Below, one piece after another: positions 14,138 to 26,943 of a stretch of DNA of 64,000 nt (within the stretch, counting starts at the first letter, position 1; each line of letters starts with the position of its first letter). Under the pieces are notes generated by a model. The model did no database searches and was not told where the DNA came from. It saw only the letters and a program-made list of their open reading frames with translations. A program made the translations under genes and the position numbers. This DNA comes from Lingula anatina (taxonomy: Eukaryota; Brachiopoda; Lingulata; Lingulida; Lingulidae), in contig NW_019775968.1 of NCBI RefSeq assembly GCF_001039355.2, positions 1,055,449 through 1,119,448 on the forward strand, written 5' to 3'.

Positions 14138-17100
14138 ACTTATTTTACTCACCTTAGGAAAAAAATCTGTATCTTGTCAAGCATGTCATATCTGGCAGAC
14201 ATTTCCCATTTTCATGTATTTTTCTCTAAGTTACTGTTGTAACCAAGGACCCATTTAATATTATCAGTGTTGGGTTGCAATATCATGTTCTTGACTACAA
14301 GTTGAACTTCATTTATCTCATCATTGTCTCCTTTTTAGATCCTGTAAAATATCTAGTGTTAGATAATATAAGGTTTTGTTGAAGGTGTATTATAATTGCT
14401 AATCTCTTCACTTACAGTTATGTTATCTTGATAATGCAAGCTAAAATGCTAGAATATATTTTTTATGCAAAAATGCTGGAGTTATTGCAATTATTTAAGG
14501 TTGTGTTCAGGGAAAAAATCAGATGTATAACCACACAATAAGGTAAAATGAAAATGGATTATACTTCCAACTGATTTCTCGCTAATTTGATACATTCAAA
14601 TGAAGATCCAAAATCTACTGAAAAGTCTTCAACGTGTTGGATGCATTGGTATAAGAATAATTTACGATAAAAAAATATTGTCAGAATTTAACCTAAGCTA
14701 TTCAGGAAATAGTTCTGAAGGATGCCAACATCAAAGGGGAAAATATCCATGGAGAGAATATTACATACAAAAATACTTTATCAATAAAGCAATAATGTTG
14801 TCTGTGGGGGAGTAGAGATTTCATGTGTGCTCTTTATTTCATATACTTAAGATCAAAGAAGCAGAAATATGCTTTTTAGACAGCTGTTCCACTTGAATAT
14901 ATTAAAGGTTTTACAGTAACCAACCTTCTAACTTCCTTCATAAACTCTGTAACTTTTATCTTGACACAGCACTCTAGATGATCTAATTTTTTATACAGGC
15001 TTGTCATTAAAGTTACAGTCATTTTATCTTCTGAAGTTCTACAAGTGTAATAGCTTTGAATATGAAAAAAAAATGAACATGGTATCCAAGCATCCCTCAA
15101 AATCCCTGAAGAAAAAGTGGGCTTATATTGGCAGGAGATACTCCATTTTTATTGATTTTGACCCCATTTTTTTAAGCTCTTCACCAACAGTTAGTATGCA
15201 AAATTGAAGTGAAATTTACTTTAATTCCTCTCCAGAGGAACATTGAACTCCAACACATTTTCCACACTCTTTGGTATTTTTTCATGTCACCGGAATTATT
15301 TGCCACATCTGGCCAAGAAAAGACTCATTTTCACTTTTGATTTTTCATAGAAAAAAAAACTGAATGAGATATTTAAATGCTGATCAATTTTACAAACTCA
15401 CTTTCTGCAACATAAATGATTTGTCAGCTTTACACTTACAAATACTGGCAACAGTTATGATTGGCATTTATATGGCAATATTATTTAATGCCTTGTTTGA
15501 CAATATACCTCTTATAAATGAACAACCTGTTATAAATTTTGTTATGTAAAAGAAGACATGCACCATATGGTGCATAGATAGTCTGCAGTGTACAAAAATC
15601 TTTTGGGAAATGTGAATCTTCAGCTTGCTTATTTACATGGCAAACAGAAATCTTGCTTCTTTGAAATATATTGTTAAGAAGTGCAATATAGAAATGAAAA
15701 GAACAAAATTATGTTGGGTTGAAGTCTGAGGTTTGTGATACCTAGACACATGAATAGTGGAGTGAAATGAGGCTAAAATTCAGGCACACTGTGGACTTCT
15801 GGAGAAGGCAGGTACTGGTATTCACACTGTAAAAAATAACATTTGGTGTTTCCAATCATGATTTGATATCAAGCTTATTTGAAGTTGTTTTTAAATAGAT
15901 AATATGCAGCATTAAAATAATTTGATTTATCCTTTCAGACTGAGGATGAATATGTTGGCTTTGCCTCTTTACCAGAGCAAGTCCACAGGAAAGCTGTTAA
16001 AAAAGGATTTAACTTCACACTTATGGTTGTGGGTAAGTGAAGATCAAATAAGATTTTCCACAGCATCTTTTAAAATCATTTAAGTTTTCTCTTTCTTTAA
16101 GTATCTAAAGGCAATGTAAATTTCTTTTCACAGTTCTTTTTTTCTTTTCATTCTTTTTACCTTTTATGTAGAAATTGAATATCATGATAAAAGTCTTAAA
16201 AATATAAAAGTTAATATCCTAAACACTCATGAATATCTTCTCAAACTTGTCTATTTCTGACCACAAACCTTTTTCTATCTTAAATAGGTTTGCACATTTT
16301 TTATAAGACACAAGTTCACAAGGAGATCTACCACAGGAAATTGGTTCTTGACCAGCTTCTTGCTGTGATCAATATGGCTTGGAAACTGCACAAGTGTTGA
16401 CTATTATCAGAGTCATTTATCTACCTATTATGTAGTTTTTATTTGTTCTAGTTTTGAATAGCTCAGTTTTTCATAACTTGGATGCTTCAAATAAAAGGAT
16501 TAACTTGTTACATGCCTGACCAATGTACAAGTTGAATAGTAGGGGTATATATGTGCAGATTAACATTGTTAATCTGATTTAAACACATCATACAATGCCC
16601 GCTGCCTAGTAAGTTGCACAGACCCGGCAGCGCCATCTGCGGCAGGGCCCCCTGCATTTAGTTGTGCGTGCATGTTCGACCGTTAGATTCAATTTCGGCA
16701 TCTTAACAGTGCAGTGCCGCACGCTTTTCACTTATGGCTTTATTAATATACGTGTTGTGTTTTTGTTTTTTGATTTCAATATACATAAGTACATGTATTA
16801 GACTAATAGAAAGTGATCATGTTGACTTGAGTGTTGAATCTGTTCTTTCTTATTCTAATAATACCTAGGGGTACTCCCATAGTTGATGCTACTCAAAATG
16901 AAACCGTGAGGGCAACAACCATTTTGGCCAGGGTCATTGTCTTAATAGACAGGGTTATGATGTAAAAAGAGCTTCATAATTGCCTTTTTAGAAGGAATAA
17001 TTTGGAAACATAGTCATGGGCATGTCATAGATATCAGCAATGTTGCAAGCACAAATGTGAGGGCTTGATAGATTGAGGAAGGAGGAGTGCACCCAAATTA

Positions 17101-20100
17101 TCTAATTTAATGTTCAGATCTATGTCTATACAAGAATTAAAGCTCAAGAAGATTAAAATGAAATTATAATTGGACTGTCAAAATTTTATTTCTTCTTTAA
17201 ACCTATATGTTTAGTTTTGTGGAAAGATGTTTTATCTAGTTGTTTTCAGTCAGTTAAAATTGTTAGAGGGAACAGCTTAATAATTCAACAAGGACACATT
17301 TTACGTGCTACTGGTCATTTTTTTCTATTAAAAATAGGAAGTGTGTTATGCTTTATAGTATGTAAGATATCAAAAACAAGGTGTGTGGGAAGTGGTATGG
17401 TTGAAACCTTACAGTTAAGATATGTTTTACTGTTCACAATAGATTTATCTTGAGTGGACAGGTTTCACAATTCAAATCACCCCTGCAACCATGTTATGAT
17501 AGTTGATGTGCTGTTCATCAGTGATTCATATTAATCTCAAGAACATGTGTTTGTGCAATGGGATTATTATCAAATTTTATACCGTTTTTACAATGCTAGC
17601 TGTTTTTATCAAAATGTTAAAATATTTCTTGTAGGCCTTTCAAATTAGTGCCTATTTCTTAAATCAAGCTACTTAAACCAACAAAGTGAAATTATGCCAC
17701 CAAATGCATGCAGAAACTGGAGTTGTCAGCAATTTGTGTGATGATTTAGCAATCTCTTCCAGGGCCGTAGCCTGAGCAAAATGCCAGGGGGGGCAGTAAG
17801 CGGACACGAGGGGGCGAAGCTACCGAGGGGGGAGAGTGTGGTGTGTAAAATTCCAAATCCCAGGGGGGGGCAGCTGCCCCCCCTGCCCCCCCGGAGGCTA
17901 CGGTCCTGTCTTCCCTTGACATTTGTGGATCTAGCCCACTCACCCCCACTTCCATTATACAACTGAAAACTTTGTATTATGTTGACCACTTGTGCATTCA
18001 GACAACTACAAAGAAAATATTGGTTACAAGATGTTTGTGATTACTAAAAACTAAAAGATTAAAGGGGCAAAGCTTAAGATTTTTAATTTTTGCCTTAAAG
18101 TACAAAAACTATTGAACCTATTGTTGAACTGTTAAAATAACCCTAGGAAAAGTAATTAATACTTTTTGATTGTCATGAAAATAATATCATGATATAATTT
18201 TGCCAAAAATCTTATCACCTTCTGGCAAATTTATAGCTGCCTATCAAACACACACAGTTTTGAATCGCATGCCACTTGCAAATAGAAGTTTTTCACAGGT
18301 AAATGTTATGCTGGGCACTGTTAAGCTCTATAATGGTTTCTTATTCATAGCAATAAAAATTTTTGAACAATTATATATGTCATTACAGAGGGAGGCACAA
18401 GTACTTTCAAGGTTTTTTGCTAATGATAGTGCTTTAACAAGGCATTTTATATTTGAATGTATATATTTGGAACAATTGTTTATAGAATTATTCATTCATG
18501 TCCTTCTTTAGCCCACAGTTAACTTGGACACACACTATATAGAGTTCAGCTGTCTTTTTGACTGGTGTTTTCCAGCCTGTTCACATTTCCTTAGAACACT
18601 ATCATGGTTATACAAGTTTCCTTTGGGTAAAGTTCACATAAAGCACAGGATGCCAACATGTCCAAGGAATTTCCTTTGACCCTTTATCATAAATTCAGTA
18701 AGGCTTTTGTATGGCTAATAATATGATCGGGGAATTTCAGTTGATGAGAGCCTACAGCATGGCAAAGGCAAATAGATGCCTTGGAGGCTAGTGGATCATT
18801 CTGTATCACATTTTCTTCCCACCAGGGCAATTACTGCATTATTGTCATTTATTGCCATATCTAGTTACATGTATTGTTTTCTCTGGTCCAGATGAGATTA
18901 CAATTTGCACCAGGTTGCGTTTCCAGAATTAATTCAGTTCTCTACTTATAAGCGTTATGTTACAATATGTACCTTCAAAATGTGTGTGTGTGTGTGTGTG
19001 TGTGCGTGTGTATGTGCGTGTGCGTGTGTGTGCGTGTGTGTGTGTGTGAGAGAGAGAGAGAGTATTTAAATAAAACATTAATCTCTTTGATTTTAACATT
19101 TAAGTTCACTTTCAGTTGCTCCAAAACTAATGCAATAGGGATAGCTCACATGTCACACTGATCACACCACTCTCCATCACTCATTGCCCTATATTGTATA
19201 TGTAGCAGGGTATTTGTGTTTTACTTAAATTTTTATCAGTATTGTGTTTCTTTTCTTGCAGGAGAATCTGGTTTAGGGAAGTCCACACTGATCAACAGTT
19301 TGTTTCTCACAGATATCTACAAGGATAGACAGATACCATCAGTTGAAGGTTAGTTACAACTATTTACTTTTATGAAGATACAACATAATGAATAAACTCT
19401 AGGCATAGTACAATTATTATTTACAAATCCATAGCACTTTTTCAAACCTTTTCGTCTTAAGGTACTCTGTTAAGCATAGGTTTTAACATGGAACCAACTG
19501 GAATTTCAGAATTTCCTATTATTTTTAAGTCATTACTCTGGGTTTGTTACTATTAATAATTTTCTTGCAATATTTTTATTATTATTTTTTGTTTATTTAT
19601 TTTGAAATTTTATCTTACTACTTTGATATCCTCTATATAAGAGGTATTTTATGATAGATACATTTCTCAAGCCAGAGGTAGAAAACCTGCTCTTTAATCC
19701 ATTCTTACAACAATAGCCATGTGATACAATATACAGCACAAAGGAAATGCTGTCATGGGAGCATTTCAACTATGAAACTTGCATTCAAACTAGAAAATAC
19801 TTCCCACTTTTGTGTGTTTACTATGTCATTTATCTTCACCGTGTGGCATTCACCGTGTGACATAGAAAAAAACATGGCATCTTCCATCTTTCCATGTCTG
19901 CTAAGAAATTGTTTTAAAAATAAAGACAAAATGTACTAATTTCAAAAACGTATACATATTTTCAGATAGAATGACAAAAACAGTTGAAATAGAAAAGCGC
20001 CAAATAGATATAGAAGAAAGAGGGGTGAGGCTTAGGTTGACTGTGGTAGACACACCAGGCTATAGTGATGCTCTCAATACACAGGACTGGTAAGTGAGTG

Positions 20101-21022
20101 CAGGGAAGCAAGGACAAAGGAAATTGTGTGTCTCTGAAAGAAAATTAAATGAATTGGAAAGTCAAGCAAGTAGATGAAGTTCCTTTAGAAACTGGACAGT
20201 CAATACACTGTAGGGAGCTGAATAAAGATGCATTCTTAGGATGCCTATTAGTGAAATACATGTATAAGTCAAGTGTCATGTAACATGGAGTTATGTAGAT
20301 ATTAAGCAGGAGATGAATTTTGTGAATGACAGCTTAGATAGTTTCACACAAATTTAATCAAATATATTATGTACTGTTCTAGGGTAATCAGTTGATTCAA
20401 ATTAGATTTGCATTTTATTGAATGGGTGTTGTTGGATAGAATGATTGAAATTATTATTCAGAATGATTAATGAAAAGAAACTGACAAGTAACCTCACTGC
20501 CAGAAAAAAGACACACTGTCATCCTTCTCTTTGATGATCTGAAGGCACAAATGGTTTTACTTATACTGGAATTAACCAAAACTTTACCTGAACCATAAGT
20601 GTGTGGAATAAGAATTATCAATAAATTCTATGTAAAGCCATCTGTTAATGTATTATGATTTTACTTTTTACCAGTCTATTGCTGGTGTATGTTTAGCTCC
20701 TTAGCTTCATTCTGTATTCATTAATATATGCTTGTTTTAGTTCTATTACTTTTTTCATATCTAGCTGCAAAGCAGTGGAAAACTTTGTAGACGAACAGTT
20801 TGCACAGTATTTTAAGGATGAAAGTGGAGTTAATAGAAGAAATATTCAAGACAGTCGAGTCCACTGCTGTCTATACTTTATATCTCCCTGTGGCCATGGG
20901 TAAGTGGGATTTTTTTTCTTAACACATTCAGTATTTTTGCTTCCATGCATTATTTTAGAAAATTTGACCTTTTTTATTAATTAAACAAAAGAAATATCTT
21001 CATATGTCAGATATATTCTTTT

Positions 21023-21082
<60 letters not shown>

Positions 21083-22182
21083 AATTTGTATGGAAATGGA
21101 ATGGAATAAGTTAACATCAAAGGCAATCTCAGGAATGGTAATTGTAACATGCTGTAAATTGGCAAGTTGGTATTCTGGAACTTTTAGGCTAAAACAAGTG
21201 GATGTAGAGTTCATGAAACAACTTCATGAAAAGGTGAACATAGTTCCCATCATTGCCAAAGCTGACACACTGACTGCTGCTGAAGTATGCAAGTTAAAAA
21301 ACAGAGTAAGTGAAATGTAGAAATATTTTATTGTTAAATATTGTTAAATTGTCAAATGCTAACAGTGGGGAAAGAGCCTATTCCAACCATTATAATTGCA
21401 CATTCAGTTTCTGGCCAGCACATTTAGGTTAGCCGAACTTTGGTTACCACTGAGTCATATGCCTAAAACTCTACACGAAGTTTGACTCTTCTGTGTCACT
21501 TGAGTATATAACATTGGATCTAGTGTCCACTAGTGTGATCATTGTGTAAGACCTTACTAGCAAATATGGCCACATTCAAGTTTTTTTTCTATTTTTGTTA
21601 ATGATTATTTGTGCTTTGAAGTTCCTCCACTTCATCTTTTTTAAACTCACTGAGATAGATTGCCACTGTTGACTTTTTAGCTCTAGAGATTTGACATAGA
21701 AATTTTATATAGACTTGTTCCTATCTAAAGAACATCGATAAATTGTCTGCAATTCAGAGTTAATAAGCATTGATATTTGCACCTTCAGTAAGTGAAATTT
21801 CCCATTTACAGATTATACAGATTCCAGTCAGAGCTCAGTTAGCTGCATGAATATATGCAGAGTTTCCAACAGTTTTATTTATTTATTTATTTTTTTTTTT
21901 TTTTTGCATATCTCAAAAAAGTACAGATCTCAAAAAATAAAAAAATACAAAATTGCTAAAAAACTATATAAAAATCACTCTCACTCATCTTCTTTCACAA
22001 ACAGACACTCAGTCATTTGCAATATATATATATATATATAGGTACTGTAACATTTACAATATGTGTCAACAACGATATGTTGATAACCTAATAGTAAAAT
22101 ACTTGATAACACTTCATAAATAATACAAAGCTTTCCAACAGTTTTGATTCTGAGGTTATTGAGGACCCCCCCCTTCCCCCCA

Positions 22183-22213
<31 letters not shown>

Positions 22214-23805
22214 CATGAAGAAACCAAGATCACTGCTAAATAATCACTCTTCAAAAATGGTGGAATTTTTTTTTCATGTCAAGAACTGACAAAGGAAGCC
22301 ACATATTTAGAAAAATATATGTAACACTATTAAACACTATAATGAATCTAAGAAATGGCAATAAGTTTTACATTTTTACATAAGCTCTTTCTCATATCTC
22401 CCATTTTAAAAATTTGAAGCACTGACAACATATCATGTGCCAAGTACAGTTGCAAATAACAGTGCAATGCCATATTGTGTTGCAAAATGATGGTCAACGA
22501 AACCTATTAACTTAATAATTTAACTCAACTCTTTCTGTTGTTAGTGAGCTGCATTACAGCACAGTGCATCCTTTAAAGATATATAGACTGCCCTGTTCTA
22601 TTCAAAATCTTACCTAAATACCAACCCATGTAAATTTGGCTACAAATATAACAAAAATGTTTCCCTAAATTCAAGCTTATGGCAAGTTAAGTGTTTTGGC
22701 TGAAACAGTAAAATTTCCTACAAAATCTTGATAGTATGGTGATCCAATTATGCCAGATATACTGCTTGCACAGGTTTCTCCAAACCTAATATTTTCATTT
22801 ATTTTGAGCATGTGTTTCCGTGAGTAATTTCAAATGTTTCTACTGTTTGTGTAATTAACTTTTATGGTTTTACTGTGATGCTGAGTCAGGCTGTGATGTA
22901 AACTTTGCAGTCAGTACCAACCAGGTACTGCTTATTTGAAACAGAATCCAGTATTTGAAAGTATACACATTTATATTTATAAAATGAGTTTTTTCCCTTC
23001 ACTTTTTGTTCAAATTCAGTTGCAACATTTTGTCAGTGATGATTCAAACTGAATGAATCCCGATAAATGAAATGTCTTTGTGGTGCTTGCTTTTTCTGTT
23101 ATGTTTTTCCCTTTTTAAAAAAATGTTGATTTATTCATTCACTTCATAAGTTCCTTCTTCTTATTATTATTTCTTTTTTTAGTTTTGTACTGCATGGAAC
23201 AGTTATAGATTGACCTTACCAGTTGATGAATACATCCATCAATTTTTTTAAATGAGCACACAATGAAACACCTTTTGGTGAAATAACTGACCAGAATACT
23301 TATAGGGTCCATTTTATCTAACACCAAAACCACCACAAATCCCCACATGCACACACCTACATTGATGTATTCTATGCAATTATTGTCTCTTGAAATGTCA
23401 GTCTAGCAAGCATTTTCTGATCTTCCCTTTTAAAGGTTCAAATGTTTTCAGCCAAAACACATTTTTGTGTCTTCTCTTATGACAGGTACTTCAAGAGATA
23501 GATGAACATGGCATCAAAATTTATGAGTTTCCGGACTGTGACAGTGATGAAGATGAAGACTTCAAACAACAAGACAAGGAACTCAAGGTATGTTAACCAA
23601 GATAAAAGGGAGATGAAATCTTACTTTTTCCAATTAAACACTTTTACAGAGTTATCCTGTCCTCAAACAATGACCCTACACCTGTGCTCTAGATTTATTT
23701 TTTTCAGTGAGAAACAAAAGCTTTCTATTTATTACAGGCTATACTTTGCATCATACTATATTTAATTCTTTAAATTCTTTTTTTCACCAGTGTGATATTT
23801 GGTTG

Positions 23806-23856
<51 letters not shown>

Positions 23857-26749
23857 TTACATATATTCTCTGGCTACATACTAGCTTGGATCCATTGTTT
23901 GGTGCAATTAAGATTGGAATTCAGATTTTTACACAGATTAATAAGTTTGTTGCTGTAAACTCCACCAAACTGTTCAAGCGTTGATTCAGAAACTAAAGTT
24001 CCATTCTTTGGAATCTAAATTCAGAATGCAGCTCTATGAAAACCTCTCCCTAACTGACTGTCCATGCATAGTTGTATGGAGCTGGTATTGTGATAACTTA
24101 TCTGTGCCAGTATGTTCTAAAGGTCATTTAATTTAGATGACCAGACTTTACTCTCTTTAAGTAGAATTGTTTGTCTGAAATCAAAGCATTTAGTTGGGGA
24201 AAAATGCATGACGAAGCACCATTTTTTTATTCACTTGGTACAACATAAGTAAAGGTGTACATAAACACCTGGAAATTGAATTAATATGGTTCAGTAGCTG
24301 TCAATGGGCAGCTTCTACATAAAAGGAAAATATTGCAGGTTTCCATTACTTGTCAGCCAGAATATAACTTTTTCCAGAGAAAATGATTAATTTCCAGGGC
24401 AGCATTAGCTGTTTTGTTAGGGGATTTTTTGAGGTGATTAGTGGTGTAAAGTCACATCAGTTGCAATAAAATTAAAAAGCCAACAAGCTGTCTATGAGAT
24501 TGATCATGCTTATTGCATACAGCAGCAACAATTTTCTAACAATGTATTGGGGGTGTTAACTACACAGAATAGAAATAGCACCAGGAGAGGCAGATAATCC
24601 ACTTGTTACACTTGTGACTGAGACAGGTGCCCCCCCCCCCCTTCTTCCCCAGGCTTCCTTGCCAATGAATCTTAGAGCATTTCCTGAACTTAGTTTTATT
24701 ATTTCATCATCAAATAGTAGATTTGTAGGTAATTTGGATTCTCAATTAATTTGCCAAACTAGTTAAAAGGATAACAACTGTTCATTTTGGCCAAAAAATG
24801 AATTTCCTGGGGTAAATGCCAATTTCCTCATACTTACCAATGGTTAATGAATCCATTTCTACATTCAAAGTTAGTCCCTGTTTTTTTTTTCAAAAAAAAA
24901 AAAATTTTTTTTGTAATAATCTCTGTTCTTTTCCTTCTTTTTTATAATTCAAATTTAATTCACTAAAGATTTTTTTCTTTTATATTTCAGCTAGCCATCC
25001 CATTCTCTGTGATTGGCAGTAATACAGTACTGGAGGTGAATGGAAAGAAAATTAGAGGTAGACTTTATCCATGGGGCATAGTAGAAGGTAAAAGTGGATT
25101 ATATGTGAATTTTTTTTTTTTTAATATTTACTTAAGAAACAATGAAACTAAGAAATCTTCATATGTTTAATTGGTAATGTCAGAAATGTAGCATTTTTTT
25201 TTTTTTTTTCGGTGACATTATCCCTAAGGCAAGTATGCTGCTGTCGAAAGTCTGTTTCTCTGTTAGTTATGTCCATATAAAACCATGGGATGATTATTTA
25301 CACCAGAATATTATGTAAATACCATTGTTTTTCAGTGGACAATCCCAAACATTGTGACTTTTTAAAGCTCCGTCAGATGTTGATCAGGTATGTTTTGTTT
25401 ATACCAAAGATGTGTGCAAATAAAGGTAGTACACATAAAATTTGATTTTTATTACCTCTGCCAAGGAGGTTATGTTTTCACCCTTGTTTGTCTGTCTGTC
25501 TGTTTGTTTGTCATCAACATAACTCAAAAAGTTTTGGACTAATTTTGATGAAATTTTCAGGGCAGGTCAGAAATGGGTTAACTTAGAAGTGATTAGTTTT
25601 TGGTGGTGATCCGGATCAATAATCAATAAATAATCAATAATAATAAAAAATTGCTGCCTTGGCAGAAGTGTGCACTCTTGGAGTGCTTTTCTGGTTACCT
25701 ATGGTGCAGCCAAGTAGGTTTATGAGTCATAGATTAAACCTTCTTCTGACTTTTTGCCAGTAAGCAATATCTGTTATGGGTTCTATTAGGTCTAGTCCTA
25801 GTACAATGCTTGTTATCATTTCCCTTGATAAAATTTCTGAATAGGTGCATTATTTCTACAATTTTCTGTTGTAGCACTCACATGCAAGATCTAAAAGATG
25901 TCACCCAAGATGTTCATTATGAAAACTACAGAGCTCAGCACATTTCAGAGGAAAATAAGAGAGATTTACAAAGAGAAAGGTTTGTAGGGGTGCCCTACAT
26001 CCTCAACTGTCATGCCTTTGTCTGAAATTACTGTCACGTAACACTAAAGAAACAGATTTGTAAACTGAAACTGTATACATTTTATTAAGCATTCTTAAAA
26101 TCTTTTTGTTTCTTATCATTTTTATCAAGAGATGCCTCTGCAGATTATAATTTTCTTAAAACATTAAGAAATTTGAAATTATTTTTCATTATTTTAACTT
26201 CATCATTACTGATGCAAATAATTCAACAAATATATGCAATACACGTGTGTAATTCAGTATGTAGACTTGTTGTTAATAAAAAAAGTTTATTCTATTTCAG
26301 GAAGTTAAAAAGAGAGTCATGCACAAGTTTAGATGGTGTTGTTGATGCAGATAGGCTTCTTCAGCAAAAAGACGAAGAGGTAAAGTAAATTTTAATGAGC
26401 GATCAGTGCATAACAAGTCAGAATGCACAATGCATTGAAATGCATTTTTGTGATGTAACTATAATTTGTTGTTTTTATTTATTTATGTATTTATTGTGAA
26501 AATTTAGAAAATTCTGTGCAGTTTATCAAAATAATAGAATTCACTTTGCATTTAGATAATGGAAAACTATTGAAAGATGGCTTTGCTCAATTGAAGTTAA
26601 AGGATGATAATGATTGCAATCATTAAACTCGGAGAATGTAACATTTTTACTTTTCTTTTAACTAGATTCGAAGAATGCAGGAAATGCTGAAACAAATGCA
26701 GGAACAGCTTCATGTATCAGGAGGAAGGGCCAATGGGACAGCTTGCTGA
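2989..26749 (+). CDS. Septin, SEPT1/2/4/5 group (13 coding exons, 408 aa)
   Basis: Septins are GTP-binding proteins that assemble into filaments at membranes and the cytokinetic ring. Coding exons: 2989-3046, 4880-4971, 15939-16032, 19262-19348, 19966-20089, 20765-20899, 21188-21305, 23486-23587, 24991-25087, 25336-25387, 25875-25979, 26301-26379, 26666-26749. Every junction is GT-AG, the phases chain, and the total is 1227 nt. What is visible: a basic stretch before the G domain (about residues 67-72), P-loop GESGLGKS (82-89), G3 DTPG (139-142), G4 AKAD (220-223), septin-unique [10 protein letters not shown] (about 293-302), and a C-terminal heptad region (about 360-397) containing RRMQEML. 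From memory the G domain and septin-unique element match human SEPT2 and its sister paralogues best. Exon 1 has its own acceptor at 2949-2950, so a non-coding 5' exon should lie upstream. Exon 2 (residues about 20-50, Ser-rich) is the least conserved part. Ser144 follows G3 where SEPT2 has Gly. The second intron is nearly 11 kb. Confidence 0.95.
5254..5309. repeat. TTTA microsatellite
   Basis: About 14 uninterrupted TTTA units in septin intron 2. It produces an artificial reading frame of alternating Tyr-Leu-Phe-Ile. Confidence 0.95.
9836..9903. repeat. AT microsatellite
   Basis: About 34 uninterrupted TA units in septin intron 2. Confidence 0.95.
10292..10346. repeat. Compound AT/GA microsatellite
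   Basis: An alternating AT run (10292-10318) passes directly into a GA run (10319-10346). Confidence 0.95.
10662..11596. repeat. Direct repeat, copy 1 of a 935-bp segment
   Basis: This block is repeated at 11957-12895 with only a handful of single-base differences and one 4-base change in an AT run (near 11345 against 12645). The difference level looks allelic rather than that of an old duplication. It carries one copy of the alternative septin first exon. Confidence 0.95.
11487..11558 (+). CDS. Alternative first coding exon of the septin gene (copy 1, in duplicated segment)
   Basis: This is the duplicate of the exon at 12786-12857, with the same ATG, the same 24 codons and the same GTAGGC donor. 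It is followed after 38 bases by the breakpoint to the GC-rich insert at 11597. If the surrounding duplication is an assembly artefact, this exon and its partner are two alleles of one exon. Confidence 0.45.
11597..11953. other. GC-rich spacer between the two direct repeats
   Basis: Starts with a near-perfect hairpin (11597-11624: 12-base arms with one mismatch, 4-base loop), followed by a GC-rich tandem repeat at about 11653-11705 built from CCGCCGGCT and CCTGCGGCT units. The rest (11706-11953) is ordinary in composition and ends at the N. In one + frame the repeat would read as Pro-Ala rich, on the other strand as Arg-Ser rich. No gene is recognised. It may be the left part of an insertion present on one haplotype. 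Confidence 0.6.
11957..12895. repeat. Direct repeat, copy 2 of the 935-bp segment
   Basis: Begins three bases after the only ambiguous base of the window (N at 11954) and runs back into unique intron sequence at 12896. The nearness of its left edge to the N suggests a join between two contigs or haplotypes. Confidence 0.95.
12786..12857 (+). CDS. Alternative first coding exon of the septin gene (copy 2)
   Basis: An ATG opens a 24-codon basic segment beginning [17 protein letters not shown] and ending at a GT donor (ATATCAG/GTAGGC) in phase 0. The next septin exon, 15939-16032, also begins in phase 0 (ACT GAG), so this exon can replace exons 1 and 2 and give a 382-residue septin. That exon match is seen in the sequence; use as an alternative start is inferred. 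Many septin genes have alternative N-termini. An identical-looking copy sits at 11487-11558 inside the other half of a 935-bp duplication, so there may really be only one such exon. Confidence 0.6.
14077..14134. repeat. AT microsatellite
   Basis: About 29 uninterrupted AT units in septin intron 2. Confidence 0.95.
17760..17908. mobile_element. Short terminal-inverted-repeat element, CAGG-CCGTAGCC family
   Basis: A 149-bp element. The left end reads CAGGGCCGTAGCCTG and the right end is the reverse complement of CAGGACCGTAGCCTCC. The interior is rich in G and C runs. Both sides are flanked by TCTTC, a possible target duplication. Ends of this type are common on non-autonomous hAT-like elements of invertebrates, as far as I recall, but no 8-bp duplication is visible here. 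A relative lies at 48126-48333. It sits in a septin intron. Confidence 0.7.
18981..19062. repeat. GT microsatellite with GA tail
   Basis: TG/CG-interrupted GT run followed by a GA run, in a septin intron. Confidence 0.95.
21027..21080. repeat. GT microsatellite
   Basis: 27 uninterrupted GT units, ending 107 bases before the septin exon at 21188. Confidence 0.95.
22165..22214. repeat. C-run and CA microsatellite
   Basis: Poly-C stretches followed by CA repeats in a septin intron. They generate a meaningless Cys-Val frame on the minus strand. Confidence 0.9.
23806..23857. repeat. TTA microsatellite
   Basis: About 17 uninterrupted ATT units, 219 bases after the septin exon ending at 23587. 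Confidence 0.95.
25455..25695. mobile_element. Short dispersed element with TCTGCCAAGG ends
   Basis: The left end CCTCTGCCAAGGAGG and the inner right end CTGCCTTGGCAGAAG share an inverted TCTGCCAAGG. Inside are a GTCTGTCTGTTTG run and sequence around GGTGGTGATCCGGATC. From memory, very similar sequences are scattered through many marine invertebrate and fish genomes, but I cannot name the family with certainty. It lies in the intron between septin exons 10 and 11. Confidence 0.6.
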
Positions 26750-26937
26750 AAGAATTCCAGATGATGTGAAACTGTAGTTTATTTTACTTCTTAATGTTAT
26801 AGGAAGAAAGGAGTTGGACAGAAATACTCTTGAGAGTAGTATGTTATTTGACATGATCAGTAAAGATGCATGACTTAATTTTTCTGTTGATACAGATTGG
26901 TATATAAAAAAATTGCATGGATTTCTATATGTCATTG

Positions 26938-26943
26938 AATAAA
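26938..26943 (+). terminator. Polyadenylation signal AATAAA of the septin gene (proximal)
   Basis: Perfect AATAAA 189 bases after the septin stop codon. A second perfect AATAAA at 27786-27791 would give a longer 3' UTR. Which one is used cannot be told from sequence. Confidence 0.5.

Larger units (their letters stand above)
4972..15938 (+). other. Large septin intron 2
   Basis: This intron of nearly 11 kb holds a TTTA microsatellite (5254-5309), AT and GA microsatellites (9836-9903, 10292-10346, 14077-14134), the 935-bp duplicated segment with its GC-rich spacer and N (10662-12895), and the alternative first septin exon. Apart from these I see only non-coding AT-rich sequence. If the duplication is false, the true intron is about 1.3 kb shorter. 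Confidence 0.6.
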
